Of a DNA stretch of 6,746 nt, positions 1 to 5,181 are shown in pieces. Source of the stretch: Gemmatimonadota bacterium (GTDB taxonomy: Bacteria > Gemmatimonadota > Gemmatimonadetes > Gemmatimonadales > GWC2-71-9); the NCBI GenBank assembly GCA_003220985.1, contig QHTY01000243.1:1-6746 (forward strand). The letters run 5' to 3'. The number at the start of each line of letters is the position of its first letter. Position 1 is the first letter of the stretch. Position numbers and translations under genes: made by a program. The notes beneath the pieces are model-generated. The model worked only from the letters and a program-made list of their open reading frames with translations, made no database searches and had not been told where the DNA came from.

Positions 1-1
1 C

Positions 2-223
2 CTGCTGCTCGCCGACGTGGTGTTGCCCGGGGGCAGCGGCCCGACGCTGGCCGGCGAGCTGCTGTCACGGCGTGCCGACCTCAAAGTCTTGTTCATGTCC
101 GGCTACACGGAGGATGCGATTGTCCATCGCGGCGTGCTCGCGCCGAATACGGCGTTCATCAACAAGCCATTCTCAGCCGAAGGACTCGCGGCGAAGGTGC
201 GGGAGGTTCTAGACGGCTCCTGA
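2..223 (+). CDS. Receiver (REC) domain, C-terminal fragment, probably the tail of a hybrid sensor histidine kinase
   Basis: Partial: the reading frame is open from the left edge and stops with TGA at 221-223, leaving 73 visible residues. The start LLLADVVLPGGSG is the beta-3 strand and following loop of a response-regulator receiver domain, with the expected phospho-acceptor Asp at visible residue 5. The switch Ser lies in FMSGY (residue 33) and the conserved Lys in INKPF (residue 55), followed by the terminal helix ending KVREVLDGS. The protein ends directly after the REC fold, with no DNA-binding output domain. This phrasing (FMSGYTEDAIVHRGVL, then NKPF) is typical of REC domains at the C-terminus of PAS/histidine-kinase hybrids, so that is the favoured reading. 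A stand-alone single-domain regulator is possible. The acidic pair and kinase part lie outside the window. It converges with the minus-strand genes, one base from the next stop codon. Confidence 0.88.
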   Translation: MLLADVVLPGGSGPTLAGELLSRRADLKVLFMSGYTEDAIVHRGVLAPNTAFINKPFSAEGLAAKVREVLDGS

Positions 224-224
224 G

Positions 225-1250
225 TTAGTCCAGCCCCCGGTCGCGCAGTCGGATCACCTCGTCGAGCGAGGGCTTGCCGTACCCGTGCGCCTTCACGCGC
301 TCAATGAACCCCCTGGTCACGCCGTGGTCGCGGGCCCGGCGCAGCTCCTGCAGCGACAGATTCTCATACCCTGCCTGCTTGAGCGACACGATGTAGGACG
401 GATCGACGCCGTGGTCGCGCGACTCGATCAGCTCCTCGGAGTTCGCGGGCGCGTAGCCCATCTCCTTCATGTCGGCGATGTAGTCGCCATCCACCCCGTG
501 ATCCCGCAGACGCACGAGTGCCTCGATGCCCAGATTTTTGTAGCCTGCGCTGCCCAGTGACGCGATGAAGTCGGGGTCCACACCGTGATCCCGCACGCGC
601 ACGAGCTCCTCGGCGCTCAGATCCTTGTAGCCCGCGCTGTTCAGTGACTCGATGAACTCCGGATCCACCCCGTGATCGCGCATCCGCACCAGGCTCTCCG
701 AGTCGCTGAGATGATATCCCCGCGCCCCGATATCCCGGACGTACTCCAGATCCACTCCGTGCGTCGCCATCCGCGCGAGCTCCGCGGCGGTTGGGCGTTC
801 ATACTTCTGCCGCGCCAGCTCGTCCACGAGATCGAGTCCCACGCCCGCCATCGTCATCTGGAACTGCTCCCAGTCGGTCGGCGCGTTGATGCCGCGCTTG
901 CCCAGCTCGGCCACGAACTCGGGATTTGGCCGATAGGTGAAATGGCCCGAGCCCTTGCCGCCGTCGAACCAGCCTTCACAGTCGAGCGTGCCGGCTGACC
1001 GCACGATCTTGAAATGGACCGTGGCTCCCGATCCGCGCATGTCCGCCGCGGAGAGGCCCACGAGTTCGCCTAGAGGCACCCGACTCCAGTTACTCGAGTA
1101 CCCACGCTCGCCGTAGCGGACGGAGAGCTGGACGGTGCCCGAACGCTCACCCGGGTCGATCAGCCATTGCCCGCCGGAGGGGACGGCGCGCTGGGCGGAC
1201 AGGACGGGAGTTGCCAGGATGCTGGCTAGAAGAAGGACGGCGAACCGCAT
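225..1250 (-). CDS. Secreted protein with N-terminal beta-rich domain and nine-unit 29-residue repeat array
   Basis: 341 residues; function unknown. Residues 1-19 form a Sec signal peptide (MRFAVLLLASILATPVLSA) with likely cleavage at A19|Q20, so the product is exported and has no membrane anchor. Residues about 25-105 form a Gly- and beta-rich domain with a single Cys91. From about residue 106 to the end runs a repeat of exactly 29 residues. The (A/H)GV core falls at 135, 164, 193, 222, 251, 280 and 309, a degenerate first unit starts at Y106, and the last half-unit ends at RGLD (338-341). Consensus: EELVRxRDHGVDPxFIxSL, then xxAGYxNLS. The repeat predicts two short helices per unit, hence an alpha-solenoid. 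Similar domain-plus-repeat segments occur, from memory, at the C-terminus of M56/BlaR1-like proteins in Gemmatimonadota. Start ATG at 1250-1248 is preceded by GGAG with 5-nt spacing. It lies 19 bp downstream of the permease, so co-transcription is likely. Confidence 0.85.
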   Translation of the reverse strand: MRFAVLLLASILATPVLSAQRAVPSGGQWLIDPGERSGTVQLSVRYGERGYSSNWSRVPLGELVGLSAADMRGSGATVHFKIVRSAGTLDCEGWFDGGKGSGHFTYRPNPEFVAELGKRGINAPTDWEQFQMTMAGVGLDLVDELARQKYERPTAAELARMATHGVDLEYVRDIGARGYHLSDSESLVRMRDHGVDPEFIESLNSAGYKDLSAEELVRVRDHGVDPDFIASLGSAGYKNLGIEALVRLRDHGVDGDYIADMKEMGYAPANSEELIESRDHGVDPSYIVSLKQAGYENLSLQELRRARDHGVTRGFIERVKAHGYGKPSLDEVIRLRDRGLD

Positions 1251-1255
1251 AGCGA

Positions 1256-1259
1256 CTCC
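1256..1259 (-). promoter_or_regulatory. Ribosome binding site of the 29-residue-repeat protein
   Basis: GGAG on the minus strand, 5 nt before the ATG at 1250-1248. It sits inside the 19-bp gap between the permease stop and this start, which fixes the start and supports translation from the permease transcript. Confidence 0.7.
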
Positions 1260-1269
1260 GGGAGTGGAT

Positions 1270-2595
1270 TTAGGAGGTTGGATGGGAGGGGCGCCCCGAA
1301 GGTTGCAGGGTGCCTCGCCGCGCTAGGAACGCGAGCGAAGCCGCAGCCATGACTCCTCCCGCGAGCAGCCACGCCTGCGTCGTAGCTCGCGCCAGCAACG
1401 CCACGATCAAGCCAGCCGCTACCCACGGCACAACGCGCCCGCCCGGCATGACGAACGGCTTGTCAGCCGCGCCCAGCCGCCACACGGCCAGGCTGCACGC
1501 CAGGTACACGAGCAGGACTGCAACGTCCGCCACGATCGCGAGTTTGACGTACGTGCCGGTGATGGCGATGGCACATACGATCACACCTTGGATCGCGATC
1601 GCGACGTGCGGCGTGTGGTGTGCCCGGTGCACTGCCGCGAGCGGCCGGGGCAGGTAGCGGTCCACCGCGAGGGCGAAGAGCGTCCGCGGAGTGGAGAGCA
1701 TTGTGGCTGTCAGGAAGCCGAAGGTCGAGACGATCATCGCGATGAGGATCAGCGTGGAGCCCGCCCTGCCGGCGAATTGCACGGCCGCCGCGGCGAGCGG
1801 GGCCTTGGCCGTCTCGGGGGCGGCGAGGGCGTTGCCGAGGATGCCTTGGGCGACGAGCTGGACGGCGATGTAGAGCACCCCCACACCCGTGACTCCGAGG
1901 GCGATCGCACGCGGCACGGCGCGGGCCGCATCGCGCACTTCACCGCTCACCTGCAGCGCGGATTCCATCCCGAAGAACGCAAACATCAGTAGCAGCCCGG
2001 ACTCTCCCAGGCGCGAGAGCGAGGGAAATGATCCCAACGCGAGATTCTCCGTCCGGACGTGCGAAAGGCCGAGCGCCACGAACGCGATGAGCGGGACGAT
2101 TTTCGCGACCGTCGCGATGCCGCTGACATTCGATCCCAGCGCAGCACCGCGGATGTTGACGACGGCAAGACCGGCAATGACCGAGGTGAGGAGCGTGGCG
2201 CGCGGCAGCGGGCCGCCTACGCCAGGCAATAACCCGGCGACCGCGTCGGCGAATACCGTGGAGACGGCGCCCATCGCGAGCGTGATGCCGAGCCAGAGCA
2301 GCACGCCGCACAAGAACCCCGCGTAGGGGCCGAGCGCCGTCCCGACGTACGCGTACGGACCGCCGCTCTGTGGGACGCGGCTGCCGGCCTCTGCGATACA
2401 GAGGGCGACGAGCGCCGTCGCCACGGCGCAGACGAGGTAGGCCAGCGGAGCCGCGGCACCGAGGCTCGCTGCCATGTGCGCGGGGAGCACGAAGATCGCC
2501 GCGCCGACGGTGATATTGAAAATGGCGGCGGCGAGCCCGCGCACGCCGATGACGCGCTGCAGGGCGGGCTCGGTTGCATGGACCGGCGATGCCAT
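1270..2595 (-). CDS. APC-superfamily amino acid permease
   Basis: 441 residues, a normal length for a 12-helix amino acid/polyamine/organocation (APC) transporter that moves amino acids across the inner membrane by proton or solute coupling. TM1 (about 20-39) carries ITVGAAIFVLP, which matches the unwound G-x-G-I-F substrate-binding break. After TM2 comes SRVPQSGGPYAYV (72-84), the family's P-x-SGG-x-Y-x-Y signature. TM6 has FAFFGMESALQVSGEV (205-220) followed by RDAARAVPRAI, matching the F-x-GFE...E...P-x-R-x-x-PRAI pattern. TM8 and its loop give STPRTLFALAVDRYLPRPLA (301-320) followed by HHTPHVAI, the classic SR-x-x-(Y/F)-A-x-A-x-DG-x-LP...TP-x-x-A motif. The ATG at 2595 is weakly served (GGTGG just before it). 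Substrate cannot be read from sequence. The nearby dehydratase and cyclodeaminase-family genes suggest an amino acid or derivative, but the REP-like element upstream may separate the transcripts. Confidence 0.93.
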   Translation of the reverse strand: MASPVHATEPALQRVIGVRGLAAAIFNITVGAAIFVLPAHMAASLGAAAPLAYLVCAVATALVALCIAEAGSRVPQSGGPYAYVGTALGPYAGFLCGVLLWLGITLAMGAVSTVFADAVAGLLPGVGGPLPRATLLTSVIAGLAVVNIRGAALGSNVSGIATVAKIVPLIAFVALGLSHVRTENLALGSFPSLSRLGESGLLLMFAFFGMESALQVSGEVRDAARAVPRAIALGVTGVGVLYIAVQLVAQGILGNALAAPETAKAPLAAAAVQFAGRAGSTLILIAMIVSTFGFLTATMLSTPRTLFALAVDRYLPRPLAAVHRAHHTPHVAIAIQGVIVCAIAITGTYVKLAIVADVAVLLVYLACSLAVWRLGAADKPFVMPGGRVVPWVAAGLIVALLARATTQAWLLAGGVMAAASLAFLARRGTLQPSGRPSHPTS

Positions 2596-2619
2596 CCACC
2601 AATGGTACCGAAAAGCAGG

Positions 2620-2661
2620 TCCTTCGCTACGCGCGCCTTCGGCGCGCCTCGCTCAGGATGA
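2620..2661 (-). repeat. REP-like dispersed element of the GTCATCCTGAGCG type with 7-bp hairpin
   Basis: Read on the minus strand the segment begins TGTCATCCTGAGCGAGG and ends GTAGCGAAGGACC. In its centre GCGCGCC and GGCGCGC (2631-2637 and 2641-2647) form a perfect 7-bp stem with a 3-nt loop; TCCT and AGGA flank it as an outer arm. Sequences of the form GTCATCCTGAGCGAAGCGAAGGA recur between genes in many GC-rich bacteria and, from memory, give spurious 'CHPERSE' protein calls. Only one copy is in this window, so membership rests on recognition. It lies between the 136-residue membrane gene and the permease, and its TGA is that gene's stop. It could act as an mRNA 3'-end hairpin; no U-tract follows, so it is not a canonical terminator. 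Confidence 0.7.
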
Positions 2662-3063
2662 CATGGTGGTCGCGTTCTTGTGAGAAGGGGGGGGGAAGGG
2701 GGAGTACCTCAAGTACCGATCGAGCAGGATGAACGCAGCCGCCAGCTCGACGAGAATAATCAGCGTCAGGAAGAGCGCGATCCCCGGCCGGCCCAAGCCC
2801 CAGGCCGTGGCGGTCAGGAGCGAGAGCCGCCAGACTCGAAAACCAACTGGGGCAAGGAGCGCCCACCGGGCCCAGTTCTGTCCCCAATACAGCGCCGCGC
2901 AGAGCACGAGCACCGCGGCGAGCGGCAGCAGCCGTGCCAGCGTGGCAATCGGCCCAACGACGAACAGAAACGTGAAGAAGAAGGTCGCCTCCGCAATCAA
3001 CAGGAGGACGATCGCGGCGGAAACGTCGGTCCGCCTCATGGCGACCCGAGTGGATGTCGTCAT
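2653..3063 (-). CDS. Small four-helix membrane protein of unknown function
   Basis: 136 residues, not recognised as a named family. Hydrophobic segments at about 14-37 (SAAIVLLLIAEATFFFTFLF), 42-60, 65-91 and 94-115 suggest four transmembrane helices. An Arg/Trp-rich loop (WARWALLAPVGFRVWRL, 64-80) overlaps the third, and the tail is short and hydrophilic (DRYLRYSPFPPPSHKN). ATG at 3063-3061 is chosen because AGGAG sits 5 nt upstream and the N-terminus then leads straight into the first helix. The same frame stays open to an ATG at 3246, but that extension is Arg/Ser-rich and lies in the spacer and the end of the dehydratase gene. The end is odd: a run of nine C bases encodes the PPP at 124-126, and the last residues and stop codon lie in the REP-like element. 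No function can be inferred; it is probably an inner-membrane protein. Confidence 0.75.
   Translation of the reverse strand: MTTSTRVAMRRTDVSAAIVLLLIAEATFFFTFLFVVGPIATLARLLPLAAVLVLCAALYWGQNWARWALLAPVGFRVWRLSLLTATAWGLGRPGIALFLTLIILVELAAAFILLDRYLRYSPFPPPSHKNATTMSS
2687..2695 (-). repeat. C9 homopolymer tract in the 3' end of the 136-residue membrane gene
   Basis: Nine consecutive G on the plus strand (C on the coding strand), followed in the plus direction by AA and G5 (2698-2702). It encodes the proline run near the C-terminus. Slippage by one base would change only the last dozen or so residues, so it is a candidate length-variable site or a sequencing-error spot. Confidence 0.85.
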
Positions 3064-3193
3064 CGTAACTCCTAACAGGGCGCGCGTGAACTGCAGCCAA
3101 AGGAGGCGCTCAACTGTAATGATTTTCTCAGGCCGGCGAAGGTGACGAGGCTCACGTCCGTCGCTCCCTCCTCGGGTTCCCGGCAATGCCTGG
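3064..3193 (-). other. Spacer between dehydratase stop and the 136-residue membrane gene
   Basis: 130 bp with no convincing gene, no strong inverted repeat followed by a T-run, and no convincing -35/-10 pair. The only clear signal is the ribosome binding site AGGAG at 3069-3073. The spacing leaves room for an unrecognised promoter for the downstream membrane protein and permease genes. Confidence 0.5.
3069..3073 (-). promoter_or_regulatory. Ribosome binding site of the 136-residue membrane protein
   Basis: AGGAG on the minus strand, 5 nt before the ATG at 3063-3061. It is the reason this internal ATG is preferred over the in-frame one at 3246. Confidence 0.75.
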
Positions 3194-4159
3194 CTACGCA
3201 ATAAGTTCGCTGAACTTGGCCAGGTCGATGTTGCCGCCGGAGACAATGGCGACCACCGGCCCCTTGCCGGCTTTGCCGGTGAGCGCAGCCGCTAGGCCGA
3301 GCGCACCAGCTCCCTCGGCGATGACGCGGGCCTTTTCCGCCATGAGTCGCATGGCGCGCTTGGTCTCGTCCAGGGTCACGACGATGCAGCCGTCCACGAC
3401 CGGCTGCATGCGCTGCCACATCCGCGGAAACACGCTTTTGCCGCCCGCGCCGTCGACGAACGTGGCTTTCCAATCCGGGAACACTTGCGCCGAGCCTTTC
3501 GCAAACGAGAGCGCCGCGGGCGCGGCGGTCTCCGGCTCGGCGCCCCACACTTTGATCTCCGGCCGCAACGCTTTCACCGCACTCGCGATGCCGGTGATCA
3601 GGCCGCCACCGCCGATCGCGGCGATGATGGCGGCGGTGTCCGGCGCGTCCTCGAGAATCTCCAAGCCCATCGTCGCGTGACCGGCGATGAAGTTCTGATC
3701 GTCGAATGGATGGATGAACGTCCCTGAGACGCCGGGATACGAGCGGTCGTCGAGCGCCTGCCAGGCGACCGCATACGGCACGAGCACGAGCTTCGCGCCC
3801 AGCGCGCGCATGCGCTCGAGCTTCGCGGCGGGCGCCGTCTCGATCGCGACGACGGTGCACGGCACACCCGCGGCCCGCGCGGCGTACGCGACACCCTGGC
3901 CTGCATTGCCGGCGCTGATCGTCCAGACGCCGCGCCGGCGCTCGGCATCGGACAACAGCGCAACGGCGTTGGCAGCGCCGCGCAGCTTGTAGGCATTGAT
4001 CGGCTGCAGGTTCTCGAGCTTGAGGCGCACGTCCGGGAATCCGGGCCCGAGCTCGAGGCGAACAAGCGGCGTGCGAACGATCGTTCCGGCGATGCGTTTC
4101 TGGGCTTCCCGAATCTCTTTCAACGCAATGGGGCGAACCCGTTCGAGCGAGTTCGTCAT
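3194..4159 (-). CDS. PLP-dependent serine/threonine dehydratase-family enzyme (fold type II)
   Basis: 321 residues, the length of single-domain (catabolic TdcB/EutB-like) dehydratases; it lacks the C-terminal ACT-like regulatory domain of biosynthetic IlvA. Such enzymes use pyridoxal phosphate in the cytoplasm to remove water or another beta group from hydroxy-amino acids, giving 2-oxo acid plus ammonia. The PLP-Schiff-base lysine is K58 in INAYKLRGA. The asparagine loop is SAGNAGQGVA (82-91), the phosphate-binding glycine loop is GGGGL (183-187), a metal-site-like Glu is E282 in AEGAGA, and the ring-nitrogen motif is SGGN (307-310). In the asparagine loop the usual SGNH(A)Q has A in place of His. 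The start overlaps the upstream gene's stop as ATGA, with GGAG 4 nt before it, so translation is coupled to the cyclodeaminase-family gene. The substrate is undetermined; serine, threonine, 3-hydroxyaspartate or a hydroxyectoine-derived amino acid are possible. Confidence 0.92.
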   Translation of the reverse strand: MTNSLERVRPIALKEIREAQKRIAGTIVRTPLVRLELGPGFPDVRLKLENLQPINAYKLRGAANAVALLSDAERRRGVWTISAGNAGQGVAYAARAAGVPCTVVAIETAPAAKLERMRALGAKLVLVPYAVAWQALDDRSYPGVSGTFIHPFDDQNFIAGHATMGLEILEDAPDTAAIIAAIGGGGLITGIASAVKALRPEIKVWGAEPETAAPAALSFAKGSAQVFPDWKATFVDGAGGKSVFPRMWQRMQPVVDGCIVVTLDETKRAMRLMAEKARVIAEGAGALGLAAALTGKAGKGPVVAIVSGGNIDLAKFSELIA

Positions 4160-5067
4160 CTAGCTCCTGACTCCAGACTCCTGACTCCCAGAACAAGCGC
4201 AGCGGCGGCTACATCTTCAACCGCGACACCCACCGACTTGAACAGCGTGATCTCCTCGGCGTTGCGCCGGCCGGGATCCGCCCCTGACACGACGGCGCCG
4301 ATCTCCGTCACCTCGCTCCCCCTCCTTGACGCAATGACGTCGCCCGATTCACGCAGTGCCGCCTCGCGCGAGTCGACGAAGACACGGGCCGTGGTGACGA
4401 GATCGTCATCCAGTTCGCGCCAGTCGGGGCGGGTTGCGCCGATCGCATTGACGTGTGTCCCGGGAGCGAGCCAGCGTCCCTGCAGGATGGGCGTCGTCGA
4501 GCTCGCCGCGACTACAACCACGTCTGCGCCGCGCACGGCATCCGCCGCCGTGGCCGCGGCCTTGACGCCGTGGCGCTGGGCGAACGCCGGCGCATTCCGG
4601 GGACTCCACACACGCACTTCCTTAATCGACCGGACGTGGCGCAGCGCTTCGAGGTGACTCTTCGCCTGCACGCCGGATCCGAGAATCGCCAGCACCGAAG
4701 CGTCCGCCCGGGCCAGCCGCTGGGTCGCCACCGCCGACGCGGCGGCGGTCCGCATCTCGGTGATGAGCCGGCCGTCCATCATGGCGAGCGGCTCTCCGGT
4801 CTCCGCCTTGAAGAGGACGATGACCGCGTGGTGCGTGTGGATCCCGACGTTCTGAGGATAGAACGTGACGAGCTTGGCGCCGAGGGCGCCCGCGTACGCT
4901 GGCATGACCGCGAAGAAGCCGTGATGCGGAGCCACGGGAAGCACGGCGCGCACCGGTTGCACAACCTTGCCCGACGACAATGCCGCGAGCGCGTCCGCGA
5001 TGGCGGGAATGAGGTCCTGGTAGCGGAGCCGTTGCTGGACGGCGGGTTCGTCGAAGACATCCATCAT
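4156..5067 (-). CDS. Ornithine cyclodeaminase/mu-crystallin-family NAD(P)-binding enzyme
   Basis: 303 residues, slightly shorter than the usual 310-330. This cytoplasmic family includes ornithine cyclodeaminase, ketimine and pyrroline-2-carboxylate reductases, EutC and mu-crystallin. The substrate half carries VRAVLP (R40), GAKLVTFYP (K65) and MMDGRLITEMRTAAASA (96-112, R106). The Rossmann nucleotide-binding loop is ILGSGVQAKSHLEAL (128-142), followed by the family segment GTHVNAIGATRPDWREL (203-219) and the C-terminal ITLFKSVGVAVEDVAAA (273-289). By eye, the GGDCPGKTEL segment of true ornithine cyclodeaminase reads ATRPDWREL here, so the catalytic Asp of that enzyme appears replaced; a reductase or dehydrogenase role is more likely than ornithine cyclization. 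The start is fixed by an in-frame TAG at 5076-5074; the second codon (5064) is also ATG. No Shine-Dalgarno is seen, and a hairpin spans the start. The stop overlaps the dehydratase start (ATGA). Confidence 0.9.
   Translation of the reverse strand: MMDVFDEPAVQQRLRYQDLIPAIADALAALSSGKVVQPVRAVLPVAPHHGFFAVMPAYAGALGAKLVTFYPQNVGIHTHHAVIVLFKAETGEPLAMMDGRLITEMRTAAASAVATQRLARADASVLAILGSGVQAKSHLEALRHVRSIKEVRVWSPRNAPAFAQRHGVKAAATAADAVRGADVVVVAASSTTPILQGRWLAPGTHVNAIGATRPDWRELDDDLVTTARVFVDSREAALRESGDVIASRRGSEVTEIGAVVSGADPGRRNAEEITLFKSVGVAVEDVAAAALVLGVRSLESGAR
4161..4188 (-). repeat. Four tandem heptamers GGAGTCN at the cyclodeaminase-family/dehydratase junction
   Basis: On the minus strand 28 bases read GGAGTCA, GGAGTCT, GGAGTCA, GGAGCTA. 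They encode the last residues of the cyclodeaminase-family protein (VRSLESGAR), and each unit contains a GGAG. The last GGAG is 4 nt from the dehydratase ATG and acts as its ribosome binding site. Because 7 is not a multiple of 3, gain or loss of a unit would shift the upstream gene's frame. Confidence 0.85.
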
Positions 5068-5093
5068 ATGGAACTACGTCGTGACGGATGTCT
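5055..5093 (-). promoter_or_regulatory. Inverted repeat enclosing the start codon of the cyclodeaminase-family gene
   Basis: AGACATCC (minus strand 5093-5086) and GGATGTCT (5062-5055) are perfect 8-base inverted arms separated by 23 nt. The first ATG (5067-5065) lies in the loop beside the stem and the second (5064-5062) runs into it; the loop itself holds CGTC-AC-GACG. An mRNA hairpin here would bury the start. An 8-bp inverted repeat can occur by chance, so the role is inferred from position only. Confidence 0.35.
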
Positions 5094-5171
5094 CCACAAG
5101 CATTAGCGACCAAGCCTCTCAGCCGATGCGCGGCGTGGTAATCACGAGGAGGACAAGCACCAAGCCGAAAC
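5068..5171 (-). other. Spacer upstream of the cyclodeaminase-family gene
   Basis: 104 bp between the stop of the small membrane protein and the next ATG. Its first half may be decayed coding sequence (5119-5171), and its last 30 bases form half of the start-codon inverted repeat. I see no convincing promoter. Confidence 0.5.
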
Positions 5172-5181
5172 TCAATACTCC
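5119..5181 (-). pseudogene. Out-of-frame 3' extension of the 143-residue membrane gene (possible lost fifth helix)
   Basis: In the -1 frame relative to the 143-residue gene, the 20 codons before a TGA at 5121-5119 encode a hydrophobic stretch containing LSFGLVLVLLVITT and ending PRIG. Joined to the C-terminus of that gene (CLAVFAIA) it makes one continuous transmembrane helix ending in a short basic tail. The simplest explanation is a 1-nt change near 5181 that put TGA at 5172 in frame. A chance hydrophobic reading of a spacer cannot be excluded. No slippery heptamer is visible, so programmed frameshifting is not favoured. Confidence 0.4.

Noticed and set aside
225..810. 87-bp periodic DNA similarity that could look like a CRISPR or satellite array
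   Set aside because: The period is a multiple of three, similarity is strongest at protein level, and the frame is one intact coding sequence with a signal peptide.
1588..2326. Long plus-strand open frames antisense to the permease (e.g. 1588-1992, 1889-2326)
   Set aside because: Compositionally biased (Arg/Gly/Asp or Ala/Pro/Ser), without ribosome binding sites or recognisable motifs, opposite a well-supported permease.
2631..2647. UUCG-tetraloop terminator
   Set aside because: The 7-bp register pairs around a TTC/GAA triloop, not a C(UUCG)G tetraloop, and no T-run follows on either strand.
3072..3118. Possible sigma-70 promoter (TTGAGC at about 3107 on the minus strand) before the 136-residue gene
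   Set aside because: No acceptable -10 hexamer at 16-18 bp spacing; the match is not above chance.
2653..3246. 197-residue version of the 136-residue membrane protein starting at 3246
   Set aside because: The extra 61 residues are Arg/Ser-rich, partly overlap the dehydratase 3' end and have no good ribosome binding site, while the ATG at 3063 has AGGAG at 5 nt.
3072..4196. 374-residue open frame on the minus strand, longer than the dehydratase it overlaps
   Set aside because: It is Arg/Ala/His-rich and low in structure, a typical GC-rich out-of-frame shadow; the overlapping frame has all PLP-enzyme motifs.
3194..5067. Naming the enzyme pair eutB/eutC
   Set aside because: Order and families fit, but no ectoine hydrolase, deacetylase or regulator is visible and family membership is too broad to assign substrate.
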